From assembly GCF_900445265.1 (NCBI RefSeq), contig NZ_UFTA01000002.1:1843941-1907940 (forward strand): DNA of 64,000 nucleotides, read 5' to 3'. This document shows positions 1-9,104 of this stretch, one piece after another (the stretch's first letter is position 1; every line of letters starts with the position of its first letter). Made by a program: the position numbers and the translations under genes. A model generated the notes under the pieces. That model was not told the DNA's origin and did not search any database. It worked only from the letters and a program-made list of their open reading frames with translations. Source of the stretch: Anaerococcus octavius. GTDB taxonomy: Bacteria > Bacillota > Clostridia > Tissierellales > Peptoniphilaceae.

Positions 1-489
1 GCAATAAATTCTCAAAGTGAACATGCCAAAGAATCTATGGACTTTTTAAATAGAATGTATAGTGATCCAGAACTAATGAGATATTTAGTTTATGGTATAG
101 AAGGCAGACACTATAATTTAGTTGATGATAAAGTTGATATTATAGAAGATAGCGGCTACGAAGTACCTGGATTTACATTTTTAGCATCTGAAATGATGAC
201 ACCAACTGTAGATGCTAACACAGATGAAAAAGATAAAAAACAAATGCTTGATACATACTTAGACAGAGTAGAAGCTTCACCAATTTTAGGATTTAACTTT
301 GATAAGACTGGCAATGAAAAAGAAGCAGAAAATGTAGAAGAAGTCATTGAGCAATACGAAAGAGATATAAAAACTGGAGCCTTTAGCGAAGAATACTACC
401 AAGAGTTTTTAGAAAAACTTGACATTGCAGGCATAGATAAATTAGTAAAAGATGTTCAAGAACAATTAGATAAGTGGGAAGATAAATAA
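1..489 (+). CDS. C-terminal part of an ABC transporter solute-binding lipoprotein (DUF3502 type), cut by window edge
   Basis: The reading frame is already open at base 1, so this is the last ~162 residues of a longer protein whose start lies outside the window. It aligns along its whole length with the C-terminus of the next gene: both share a GIEG motif, an ASPxLGF motif, KTGAF, YYQEFL and AGIDK, with a matching end. That C-terminal block is the DUF3502 region of carbohydrate ABC transporter binding proteins of the YtcQ/LipO type. By homology it would be a membrane-anchored receptor for an imported glycan, and its permease genes would be expected upstream. Which glycan each of the two paralogues binds cannot be told from sequence. 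Confidence 0.85.
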   Translation, partial: AINSQSEHAKESMDFLNRMYSDPELMRYLVYGIEGRHYNLVDDKVDIIEDSGYEVPGFTFLASEMMTPTVDANTDEKDKKQMLDTYLDRVEASPILGFNFDKTGNEKEAENVEEVIEQYERDIKTGAFSEEYYQEFLEKLDIAGIDKLVKDVQEQLDKWEDK

Positions 490-561
490 ATTTAATTAGA
501 TTTTAATTAAGGTATATATTTATATCTTATTAAAATAATATATTTTCATAAGGAGAAGAGT

Positions 562-2097
562 ATGAAAACATTTGATTTGAAAAGAAAATTTGCTTTGATT
601 TTAGCATTAGCACTTGGAGTTACAGGTTGTGGAAATAACGCTGAGAATAAAAATGCTGATAGCGGTGAAAAAGAAACTACAAGCTCAGAAAAAGCTGATG
701 ATCTAACAACAAGTGATAGTGGTGATATACCTACATTAACATATTTTAATATAGGAGAAGAACCAGTTAATCACCAAGAGGTAGTAGATGCAACAAATGA
801 ATACCTAGATAGCTTAGATGCAGGATATCATATAAATACGGTATTTTATGACTGGGGCGATTACCAACAAAAATTACAACTAGCTGTAAACTCTGGAGAA
901 GATTGGGATTTAGCTTTTACATCTAGTTGGGCAGGACCTTATAAAACTCTAGCAGACCAAAACGCTTTTTTAGACTTGACTGACTATTTAGATAATGAAC
1001 TTAAAGGCGCTAAAGAATTAATAGATGATAGGATGATTGAAGGTACAAAGATAAATGGACCTTTATATGCATTACCAGCAGCATATCCTGGAGTAGTTGC
1101 AGCTAATCAATTTGTATGGAACAAAGAATATGTAGAAAAGTATGATATACCATACCAAGATATACAAAATACTACACAACTAGAAGAATATTTAAAAGAA
1201 GTAAAAGATAATGAAGATCAAGTTGAATACCCATTCAATGTTGCAAGTGACTTTTTACTAGCAAGAGAAAATCCTGCTTTTGAAGTTGAAAAAGGTATAG
1301 GAGTAAAAGAAGAAAATGGCAAATTAATAGCCTACAACCTTTATAAAGATCCTGACTTTAAGGCAGAGATTGATCAAATGAAAAAACTTTATGACGATGG
1401 ATTAATAAATCCAGATGCACCACAAATCCAAGCCGATGAAGCAAAAGGGGCCTATGAAGCATCCCTTGTAGGAGAATACGAAGGAGAACCTGGATCAGAG
1501 GCTATTTGGTCAACTGAAGAAGAACCAAAAGTAGCTTCTATAATAGGAGAATCTATCATTGTAGATAATGAGAAAGCTACAGGAAAATTAGTTGGAATCA
1601 ATAGCCAATCTGAGTATAAAGATCAAGCTTTAGACTTTGTTGAAAGAATGTTTACAGATAAAAAACTTCAAGACCTATTATCATACGGTATTGAAGGTGT
1701 AGATTATGAATTAAAAGATGGAAAAGTTAAAAAGCTTGGAACAAAAGATGAAGTATACGATGTAGCAAGCTTCCAATACTTATCAATGTTTAATAGAACT
1801 CCTATGGCAGATGGTGTAGGAATTGGAGATCCTGAATTTGATGAAGAAGTAAAAGAATTTGAAGATAAGTTAGTAGCTTCACCAACTCTAGGATTTAGAG
1901 TCGATAAAACAAATATCCAAGGTGAATTAGAAAATGTTCAAGCTACAATTGAAAGATATTACAACAATCTTAAAACTGGAGCATTTGATGATGCTTACTA
2001 TCAAGAGTTTTTAGACCAACTGGACACAGCAGGCATTGATAAAGCAATAGAAGAAATCCAAAATCAACTTGACACTTTCAGCAGTGAAAATAACTAA
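562..2097 (+). CDS. Carbohydrate ABC transporter solute-binding lipoprotein, DUF3502 type
   Basis: A 511-residue extracellular binding protein. Residues 1-23 form a lipoprotein signal with a Lys/Arg n-region, a hydrophobic core and the lipobox VTGC, so Cys23 would be lipidated. A Ser/Glu/Asp-rich linker (about 25-50) leads to a type 1 periplasmic-binding fold and a DUF3502 C-terminus (about 380-511). AAGGAGAAG lies just before the ATG. It follows its truncated paralogue by about 70 bp and precedes a glycosidase cluster, so its ligand is probably a host oligosaccharide. DUF3502-type receptors are, to my recollection, found in the pneumococcal N-glycan importer (NgtS), which supports an N-glycan ligand but does not prove it. 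Confidence 0.9.
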   Translation: MKTFDLKRKFALILALALGVTGCGNNAENKNADSGEKETTSSEKADDLTTSDSGDIPTLTYFNIGEEPVNHQEVVDATNEYLDSLDAGYHINTVFYDWGDYQQKLQLAVNSGEDWDLAFTSSWAGPYKTLADQNAFLDLTDYLDNELKGAKELIDDRMIEGTKINGPLYALPAAYPGVVAANQFVWNKEYVEKYDIPYQDIQNTTQLEEYLKEVKDNEDQVEYPFNVASDFLLARENPAFEVEKGIGVKEENGKLIAYNLYKDPDFKAEIDQMKKLYDDGLINPDAPQIQADEAKGAYEASLVGEYEGEPGSEAIWSTEEEPKVASIIGESIIVDNEKATGKLVGINSQSEYKDQALDFVERMFTDKKLQDLLSYGIEGVDYELKDGKVKKLGTKDEVYDVASFQYLSMFNRTPMADGVGIGDPEFDEEVKEFEDKLVASPTLGFRVDKTNIQGELENVQATIERYYNNLKTGAFDDAYYQEFLDQLDTAGIDKAIEEIQNQLDTFSSENN

Positions 2098-2100
2098 TAT

Positions 2101-2130
2101 TAAAGACTTACACTTTTGTGTAAGTCTTTA
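2101..2130 (+). terminator. Hairpin after the solute-binding protein gene
   Basis: A perfect 13-bp inverted repeat (TAAAGACTTACAC, loop TTTT, then its complement) starts 3 bp after the stop codon. Only a short A/T stretch follows, not a long T run, so it may terminate only partly and let some transcription continue into the glycosidase genes. It could also stabilise the receptor mRNA. Confidence 0.6.
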
Positions 2131-2218
2131 ATTATAAATAGCAAAATGAACTTATTTTCATTTTTAAATTAGGATTAAAGATAATTAAAAAATATTTTCA
2201 ATATTAAAAGGAGTTTCT

Positions 2219-3520
2219 ATGACAGAAATTAAAAAAGGTGTCATTGAAGGTTTTTATGGAATACCATGGACTTTTGAACAAAGATATTCTATGATCAATT
2301 TCTTATCGGATATAAACATGAACCAATATATATATGCACCTAAAGATGACCCTTACCACAATGTAAAATGGAGAGATTTATATCCAGATAATAAGCTTAA
2401 TGAACTAGAAAAATTAGCAAAACTTGCTCAAAGAAAAAATATAAACTTTGTCTGGGCCATACATCCAGGTCAAAACTTAATTGATTTTTCTGATTATAAA
2501 AACGAAATAGAGCGTATATATAAAAAATATGAACAATTACATAATATAGGAATAAAATCTTTTGCCCTTTGTATGGATGATGTTGATCAAAATAAGGCTT
2601 ATGAGCAAAGAGAATATCATCTGCAATTAGTAAAAAATATATTAAATTTTATCTCTGATTTTGAAAATAGAGAATTACTCTTTGTCCATCCATGGTACAA
2701 CCAAAGCTGGATTGATGATAAGGCATGCTCATATTTTGACTTATTTAAAAATATTAAAAACTTAAAAATAATGTGGACAGGTTATGATGTAGTAGCTCCT
2801 TTAAGATATGATGCAAATGAAGAATTTATAAAACTTGCTAACCAAAAACCAAATATATGGTTTAATTGGCCGGTAAATGATTATAAAAGAGATCAAATAT
2901 TTATGGAAGTATTTGAATTTTTTGATAGCAGATCATTAAATTTTGATTCATTTTTAATAAATCCTATGAATCAAGCAGAACTTTCCAAACTATCCATTTT
3001 TCAGATAAATGAATATTTAATAAATCCGAGTAATTATAAGGCAATAGAAGTCTTTAAAAAAGGACTTAGCTATTTAGATAAAGATGTAGCAGATGATTTA
3101 TATTTAATAGCAGATTCTTTCTTTGGATCAGATATCTATAATAGAGAAGAAAATAAAAAGTACTTAGAAGATAGTAGGATAGCAGCTGCTTTCAAAGCAA
3201 GAGATTATGAAAAAATAATTTACTTGATAGACCAAAAATTAGAAGCAATTGATAATTATGAAAGTAATTATAGCAACAAAAATCTTTATAATGAAGTAAT
3301 TTCATTTTTCACAAGTTTAAAATACTTATTAAAAGCTGCTAAATGTGCTATAAATAAAGATTATTATAAAGCTGCTGACTTTTATAATAAATCTAAAGAA
3401 TGTAAGGTAAGAATTTACAAAGAGTTTAGCTTAGATGAAATAGAAGATAGAGTAGTTAAAACATCTAGCGTTTTAGAAGAAATTTATAAAAAACTAATGG
3501 AAAGCAAAGAGGACTTATGA
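2219..3520 (+). CDS. GH84 beta-N-acetylglucosaminidase, intracellular
   Basis: A 433-residue GH84 enzyme, expected to remove terminal beta-linked GlcNAc by substrate-assisted catalysis. The N-terminus reads directly into the catalytic barrel: GVIEGFYGIPW (residues 7-17) and YIYAPKDDPYH (37-47) are GH84 signatures. The catalytic aspartate pair is D120-D121 in CMDDVD. The second half (about 290-433) is helical. There is no signal peptide and no accessory domain of the kind seen in secreted GH84 hyaluronidase-like proteins, so it probably acts in the cytoplasm on imported glycan. AAAAGGAG precedes the ATG, and the 3' end overlaps the GH38 gene by 4 bp, so the two are translationally coupled. Confidence 0.92.
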   Translation: MTEIKKGVIEGFYGIPWTFEQRYSMINFLSDINMNQYIYAPKDDPYHNVKWRDLYPDNKLNELEKLAKLAQRKNINFVWAIHPGQNLIDFSDYKNEIERIYKKYEQLHNIGIKSFALCMDDVDQNKAYEQREYHLQLVKNILNFISDFENRELLFVHPWYNQSWIDDKACSYFDLFKNIKNLKIMWTGYDVVAPLRYDANEEFIKLANQKPNIWFNWPVNDYKRDQIFMEVFEFFDSRSLNFDSFLINPMNQAELSKLSIFQINEYLINPSNYKAIEVFKKGLSYLDKDVADDLYLIADSFFGSDIYNREENKKYLEDSRIAAAFKARDYEKIIYLIDQKLEAIDNYESNYSNKNLYNEVISFFTSLKYLLKAAKCAINKDYYKAADFYNKSKECKVRIYKEFSLDEIEDRVVKTSSVLEEIYKKLMESKEDL

Positions 3521-6147
3521 AAAAAACAGTTCATATAATATCCCATACTCATTGGGATCGAGAATGGTATATGCCTTTAGAAAATCATACTATGAGATTA
3601 GTAGATCTTGTTGATGATGTAATAGAGGCTTGTGAAGATGAAAGCTTTAAGTACTTTCAATTTGATGGTCAATACTTACCCATAGAAGATTATTTAAAAG
3701 TAAAACCAGAAAATAAAGAAATCCTCTATAAACTAATAAAAGATGGAAAAATAATTATAGGTCCTTGGTATATTTTGCAAGATGCATTTTTGACTTCTGC
3801 TGAGTCTAATATAAAAGATTTACAACTAGGTCTTAAAAAGTCTAAAAAATTAGGAAAGCCTGCGCAAATTGGATATTTCCCAGATACTTTTGGAAATATT
3901 GGCCAAGCTGCTCAGATACTTAATAAAGCAAATATAGATGTTGCATATTTTGGCAGGGGAGTAAAAGCTACTGGGTTAAACAATGTAGTTGTAGAAGATT
4001 TTACATCCAAAAATTCGGAATTATTTTGGCAAGCTCCAGATGGCTCGCAAGTTTTAGGCATTCTTTTTGCTAATTGGTATTGCAATGGAGTAGATATACC
4101 AATGGCAACTGCTAGGCTCAAAAAATATATGGATCAAAAAATAGCAGATATGGAAAAATATGCATCCACTAACCAACTTCTTTTAATGAATGGCTGTGAC
4201 CATTCGCCAGTTCAAAAAAATATAGGAAAAATAATTGAAAAAGCAAATAGCCTATATGATGACTATGAATTTATACACTCGAATTTAGATAAGTATTATG
4301 AAGCCGTAAAAAAAGAAATTGATCCAAATAAACTTGCTACAATCAAAGGAGAATTGCGTTCTCAAGCTACCGATGGCTGGTATACCTTACAAGGCACTTC
4401 ATCATCTAGGTACTATTTGAAAAAAGCTAATAAAACTTTAGAGATGAGACTTGAAGAAATTAGCCAACCTTTATATACAATTTTTGTAAATAAGGAACTA
4501 TATCCTAATGATAGTTTTGATTATATCTATGAAAGATTAATTTCAAACCATCCTCACGATAGCATATGTGGCTGCTCAATAGATTCAGTACATGATGGAA
4601 ACGAAAGAAGATTTAAAGATGCTGGTGAGGCCTTAGACTATTTGGATGATAAGGCAAGGGAATTCATTGCAGATAATACTTATAATGATTCTGACGATAT
4701 AAGTTTTGCTATAATAAATACCCTTCCTTATAAAAGAAGCAGACTAGTTAGTGTTAATTTGGATTTTAAAAAAGAATATTTTGGAGAAAACTTTAGAAAA
4801 GTTGTCAATGAATTAAAGGCTATAAGCTTACCAGAGCTAAAATTGATAGATGAAAAGGGATGTGAAATAGCAGCCGAGATAAGAGATATGGGAACTAATT
4901 TTTCCTATGAACTGCCGGAGGATTCATTTAGAAAACCATATTTTACAAGGCAGGTAAATGTAACATTTTTAGCAGATATAGATTCTTATGAGAAAAAAAT
5001 CTTTAGGCTAGTAAAAGGAGATGGCAAATTTAAAGATTTAAAAGTAAAAAAAGATGTAGTTGCAAATGATTATTTTGAGATTAAGATAAATGATAATGCT
5101 TCTTTAGATATTACTGATAAAAATACAGGTAATGTATACAAAAATATTTTTATGATAGAAGATAGTGGAGATATAGGCAACGAATATATTTATAGGCAGT
5201 CTTATGATAAAAAAAGAATCTTAGGTGGCAAACTGATAAGTAAAGATATTCACAAAAGTTCAGATAAATTTACTATAAAATTAAAAGAGAAGATATCCAT
5301 TCCAAAATCAGCGGCAGCTAGCTTAAAAGAAGAACAAATAACCCTTGTAGATATCACTAACAGAAAGTCTAACAGATCAGAAGAATATGTTGATATGATA
5401 GTTGAAAAAACTATAAGTATTTATGATAAAAAAAGAACTATTGCTTGCCATATAAAGCTAAAGAATGTTGCTAAAGACCATAGGGTGAGGATACTTTTTG
5501 GTCATAGTTTAGATACTTCAGTTATTCATGCAGAATCTATTTTTGAAACTGTAAAAAGAGATATGTATCCACCAAAAACATGGGTAAATCCTGATTATTC
5601 TCAAAATCTAAATAGATATGTTCAAGTAAAAGACGAAAAAGACAAAGGATTTACTATTTCTAGCTTAGGTATAGCTGAATATGAGCAGGTAAAAAATGAA
5701 GGCTTGTATCTAACCTTATTTAGATCTATTGGGGAATTAGGAGATTGGGGATATTTTCCAACACCAGAAGCTCAACTTTTAGGAGATAAGGGAGAAATGG
5801 AATTTGATTTATATGTAGATATATTTTCTGAAAAAGCTAATACATCTATTCAAAGAGCCTTGGCTGAGAGAGTGCCATTTTTTGATGTTAAGCTAGGTAA
5901 AAATATTGCAAATCAAAAAGAAAATATAATCCCAAATGTAGATCTTGGAGAAAACCTATATTCAGTCCTTTACAGAAATGATAAGAAAGAAGCAATTTTT
6001 AGAGCTTATAATCCAGACGATAAAGAAAAAAATATAAATGCAGATGGTGTAATATATAATATTTTGGGCGATAAAAAAGAAGAAAAAACAGTAGATAAAA
6101 ATACCCTAGATGCCTTTGAAATTAGAACCATTAAGTTAGATATATAA
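3517..6147 (+). CDS. GH38 alpha-mannosidase
   Basis: An 876-residue GH38 alpha-mannosidase with no signal peptide. The N-terminal catalytic domain begins with SHTHWDREW (residues 9-17), in which H12 and D14 match the zinc ligands of the family. D123 in FPDTFGN is the predicted nucleophile. The HPHD motif at 345-348 supplies the remaining metal-binding histidine. The C-terminal half (about 400-876) is the usual beta-sandwich region. In an N-glycan setting it would remove alpha-1,3 (or mixed) mannose left by the GH92 and GH125 enzymes encoded nearby. The start overlaps the GH84 stop (ATGA). Confidence 0.93.
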   Translation: MKKTVHIISHTHWDREWYMPLENHTMRLVDLVDDVIEACEDESFKYFQFDGQYLPIEDYLKVKPENKEILYKLIKDGKIIIGPWYILQDAFLTSAESNIKDLQLGLKKSKKLGKPAQIGYFPDTFGNIGQAAQILNKANIDVAYFGRGVKATGLNNVVVEDFTSKNSELFWQAPDGSQVLGILFANWYCNGVDIPMATARLKKYMDQKIADMEKYASTNQLLLMNGCDHSPVQKNIGKIIEKANSLYDDYEFIHSNLDKYYEAVKKEIDPNKLATIKGELRSQATDGWYTLQGTSSSRYYLKKANKTLEMRLEEISQPLYTIFVNKELYPNDSFDYIYERLISNHPHDSICGCSIDSVHDGNERRFKDAGEALDYLDDKAREFIADNTYNDSDDISFAIINTLPYKRSRLVSVNLDFKKEYFGENFRKVVNELKAISLPELKLIDEKGCEIAAEIRDMGTNFSYELPEDSFRKPYFTRQVNVTFLADIDSYEKKIFRLVKGDGKFKDLKVKKDVVANDYFEIKINDNASLDITDKNTGNVYKNIFMIEDSGDIGNEYIYRQSYDKKRILGGKLISKDIHKSSDKFTIKLKEKISIPKSAAASLKEEQITLVDITNRKSNRSEEYVDMIVEKTISIYDKKRTIACHIKLKNVAKDHRVRILFGHSLDTSVIHAESIFETVKRDMYPPKTWVNPDYSQNLNRYVQVKDEKDKGFTISSLGIAEYEQVKNEGLYLTLFRSIGELGDWGYFPTPEAQLLGDKGEMEFDLYVDIFSEKANTSIQRALAERVPFFDVKLGKNIANQKENIIPNVDLGENLYSVLYRNDKKEAIFRAYNPDDKEKNINADGVIYNILGDKKEEKTVDKNTLDAFEIRTIKLDI

Positions 6148-6162
6148 TTAGGAGGCTAATAT

Positions 6163-7440
6163 ATGGAAAATATAGTAAATCCCCTTATAGAATATGTAAA
6201 TAATTCTGATAAGTTAAGTGATGAAATAAAAAAAATATTTGCTAAAGCTATAAAAAATACCTTTACAACAACTATAAAGCTTACAGATAGAAATGATGCT
6301 TTTGTAATCACAGGCGATATTGATGCCATGTGGTTAAGAGATTCAAGCGGACAAATCAGACCACTTTTTTATATAGATAGTAAAGAGGCTGATGATTTAA
6401 TAAAAAAAGTATTAAAAAGGCAAATTTTTTCTGTGGATAAGGACTATTATGCCAATGCTTTTAATATAAAGGCTGATGGACGTTCTTGGAGCAAGGAAGA
6501 TATAACAGATTTTGAGTCTGATTGGGTTTGGGAGAGAAAATACGAACTTGATTCCTTATGCTATGTAATGCAAACTGCTTATCTTTACTATGAAAAAACT
6601 AAGGATGATTCTATTTTTGATGGTGAATTTATTAGGATATTAAAAAATATAGTAAATTTAATTGCCTTAGAACAAGACCATAGCAGATCTAACTACGAGT
6701 TTGAAAGACCAAATCCATGGAAAGAGACAGATTCTTTAAGAACTGGAAAAAGAGGAACGGAAGTCTCTTATACTGGTATGAGCTGGACAGCTTTTAGACC
6801 AAGTGATGATTCCTGTCTTTACCAATATTTGATCCCTGCAAATGCCTTTGCAGTAGTTACTTTAAACAAATTAGCTAATTGTCTTATTGATGCAAAAAAA
6901 GATAAGCAATTAGCGGAAAAAATGCGAAATCTTGCAACAGAAATCAATCAAGGAATAAAAGACTATGGGATAATAAATGATCCAGATTTTGGAGAAATAT
7001 TTGCTTATGAAGTAGATGGATTAGGAAACTATTTATTTATGGATGATGCAAATGTACCATCTTTATTATCTTTACCATATTTGCAATATATAGATAGGGA
7101 TAATTCTCTTTATAAAAATACTAGAAGAGCCATTTTATCAAATAAAAATAAAAATTATTTTATGGGAAAAGCAACAGATGGGATAGGATCAGACCATACG
7201 CCAGAAGATTATATCTGGCATATAGCTTTAAGTATACAAATGATGACAAGTACAAATGAAGGGGAGAAAAATAAAATACTAAAATATTTTGAAAATACAC
7301 ATGCAAATACCTATCTTATGCATGAAGGATTTGACAAAGATGATCCTAATAAATACACAAGAGATTGGTTTTCTTGGTCAAATTCTATGTTTTGTGAGGC
7401 TATTTTAAATTATCTAGGTCTAGAATTGATTAAGAACTAA
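6163..7440 (+). CDS. GH125 exo-alpha-1,6-mannosidase
   Basis: A 425-residue GH125 protein; characterised members are metal-independent inverting exo-alpha-1,6-mannosidases. The family signature GDIDAMWLRDSS spans residues 51-62. FRPSDDSC (211-218) holds the predicted catalytic acid (D214 or D215), and E388 in MHEGF is the likely base. No signal peptide is present, so it is cytoplasmic. AGGAGG lies 8 bp before the ATG and 16 bp separate it from GH38, consistent with one transcript. Its stop overlaps the convergent RpiR gene by 4 bp with no terminator between them. Confidence 0.92.
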   Translation: MENIVNPLIEYVNNSDKLSDEIKKIFAKAIKNTFTTTIKLTDRNDAFVITGDIDAMWLRDSSGQIRPLFYIDSKEADDLIKKVLKRQIFSVDKDYYANAFNIKADGRSWSKEDITDFESDWVWERKYELDSLCYVMQTAYLYYEKTKDDSIFDGEFIRILKNIVNLIALEQDHSRSNYEFERPNPWKETDSLRTGKRGTEVSYTGMSWTAFRPSDDSCLYQYLIPANAFAVVTLNKLANCLIDAKKDKQLAEKMRNLATEINQGIKDYGIINDPDFGEIFAYEVDGLGNYLFMDDANVPSLLSLPYLQYIDRDNSLYKNTRRAILSNKNKNYFMGKATDGIGSDHTPEDYIWHIALSIQMMTSTNEGEKNKILKYFENTHANTYLMHEGFDKDDPNKYTRDWFSWSNSMFCEAILNYLGLELIKN

Positions 7441-8171
7441 TTGTTTTGATAAATCTCACAAATTATATCCATAGTAATGAGAATAGGTGCCATTTTTGAT
7501 ATTTCATAACTATGATTAGGGTAGGCAGGAGTGCGTATTATGTAATCGGATTTTTTTCCTAAACTGGAATCGTAGTTTCTAGTTATGGAAAAAACTGGGG
7601 CTCCTCTATCAATAGCGTTATTTACGCCTTCTAATATTGTGTGATTTTCCCCACTTAGGGAGATAGCAATCAAAAGATCATTATAGCTTAAATTTTTGGT
7701 TAAAAGATTTATCGAATATGGTTCTTTGGCATAATCTGAAGTAAATAAATCAAGCTCTCTTAGCTTATAGACAAATTCATTTGAGCAAAGCCCAGATGAA
7801 CCTATGCCAATTATAGCTATTTTTGGAAAATTATTTAAATTTTTTATAAGCTTAATAGTTCTTTCTGGCAATTCTTCAAAAGAACTAACCATATCTAGAT
7901 ATATATCTTGGCTTTTGTATATAGAAACTTCTTTTGATTCACTAATGGCATATCTTAGTTCTTGATATCCAGAAAAACCAAGCTTTTGAGAAAAGCGAGT
8001 TACAGTAGCGTTTGAAACAAAAAAAGTTTTAGCAAAATCTGCTATATCAAAATTTGTAATATCGTAGTTATTTATTTTTAGGGTATTTAAAATGCTTTCT
8101 TCAGATTTTGAAAGGTTAATATCATTGGAACTTATGATATCCATGATAAATTCATAAGAACTAACAGTCAT
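7437..8171 (-). CDS. RpiR-family transcriptional regulator (HTH plus SIS sugar-phosphate domain)
   Basis: A 244-residue regulator. The N-terminal helix-turn-helix lies at about residues 43-75 (VSNATVTRFSQKLGFSGYQ) and the SIS domain at about 115-235 (IIGIGSSGLCSN). SIS domains of this family bind sugar phosphates. It lies inside the glycosidase cluster on the opposite strand, convergent with GH125 and divergent from the ROK kinase gene. It therefore probably controls the cluster in response to a phosphosugar such as a hexosamine or mannose phosphate; the ligand is inference. AAAGGAG lies just before its ATG, and a short inverted repeat overlaps that site. Confidence 0.88.
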   Translation of the reverse strand: MTVSSYEFIMDIISSNDINLSKSEESILNTLKINNYDITNFDIADFAKTFFVSNATVTRFSQKLGFSGYQELRYAISESKEVSIYKSQDIYLDMVSSFEELPERTIKLIKNLNNFPKIAIIGIGSSGLCSNEFVYKLRELDLFTSDYAKEPYSINLLTKNLSYNDLLIAISLSGENHTILEGVNNAIDRGAPVFSITRNYDSSLGKKSDYIIRTPAYPNHSYEISKMAPILITMDIICEIYQNN

Positions 8172-8189
8172 TGTAGCTCCTTTCTACAA
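8171..8189. promoter_or_regulatory. Inverted repeat between divergent RpiR regulator and ROK kinase genes
   Basis: TTGTAG and CTACAA form perfect 6-bp arms around 7 bases, in a gap of only 44 bp between the two divergent genes. It overlaps the ribosome-binding site of the regulator and lies next to an A/T-rich TATAAC (8196-8201) that could serve as -10 for the kinase gene. It is a candidate self-regulatory operator; there is no independent evidence of binding. Confidence 0.35.
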
Positions 8190-8215
8190 GTAAATTATAA
8201 CACAGGAGATAAAAA

Positions 8216-9094
8216 TTGTATTTAGTATTTGATATAGGCGGTTCAAGCAATAAATATGCTTTGATAGAAAATGATAAAATAGTTGAAAAATTTTCTTCAA
8301 AACAAGAGAAAAATATGGAGGATCTTTTAAAGTTTTTTGAAGATAAAATTAATTTTTTTGCTAAAAGTCACAAGATTGATGGCATAGGATTTTCTTCTCC
8401 AGGAACTGTTGATTCTTCTACAGGCAATATTTATGGAAAGTCCGCAGTTGAGTTTATTACAGAATATAATTTTGCCCTGGAAATAAAAAATAAATTTAAT
8501 CTCCCAGTAGCCATTGAGAATGATGCAAATTGTGCTGCATTAGCAGAGATTTTTTATGGGAAAGTTGATAAAAATTATCTAGCTTTTTTAATTATAGGCT
8601 CTGGTATAGGAGGATCTATAACAAAAAATGGCAAAATTATAAAAGGTAAAAGCTTAGAAGCTGGAGAATTTGGCTATATGCTTTTAAAAAATGAAGATGG
8701 TAATTTTGATAATTTTTCTAAACTAGCAACGCTACCAAATATCAGGCGAAAAATGATAAAAAAATATGGCATAGATGAAAGTACGTATTTAATTTTTGAT
8801 AAATACATGCAAAAAAAAGAACCCTATTTTACAGAAGTAGACCAGATGTTTACTTACTTAGCCATGGGAATATACAATATTTTTTATACTGTAAATCCAG
8901 AAAAAATTTATTTAGGAGGGGCTATTTCTAGTGATGAGAGATTTGTAAGAGAGATTAAAAACAAATTAAATACAGGGGTTTTCAGATCTATAGATATAGA
9001 TATCAGCTCTGTATCATTTTTTAATGATAATAACTTATACGGAGCCTACGCAAATTTAAAACAATCTATAGAAGAAAAAAGATTATTAAAGTAA
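8216..9094 (+). CDS. ROK-family sugar kinase, TTG start
   Basis: A 292-residue ROK kinase, expected to phosphorylate a free hexose or N-acetylhexosamine with ATP. FDIGGSSNK (5-13) is the phosphate loop, ENDANCAA (101-108) holds the catalytic D103, and GSGIGGS (128-134) is the second nucleotide motif. The cysteine-rich zinc motif common in ROK glucokinases is absent, which fits the BglK/N-acetylmannosamine-kinase-like branch. The start is TTG: it lies 5 bp after CAGGAGAT and gives the canonical N-terminus MYLVFDIGG, and no ATG is available in place. It is followed 10 bp later by the GH1 gene. Its substrate could be GlcNAc, mannose or glucose. Confidence 0.85.
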   Translation: MYLVFDIGGSSNKYALIENDKIVEKFSSKQEKNMEDLLKFFEDKINFFAKSHKIDGIGFSSPGTVDSSTGNIYGKSAVEFITEYNFALEIKNKFNLPVAIENDANCAALAEIFYGKVDKNYLAFLIIGSGIGGSITKNGKIIKGKSLEAGEFGYMLLKNEDGNFDNFSKLATLPNIRRKMIKKYGIDESTYLIFDKYMQKKEPYFTEVDQMFTYLAMGIYNIFYTVNPEKIYLGGAISSDERFVREIKNKLNTGVFRSIDIDISSVSFFNDNNLYGAYANLKQSIEEKRLLK

Positions 9095-9104
9095 AGGAGG
9101 AGTT

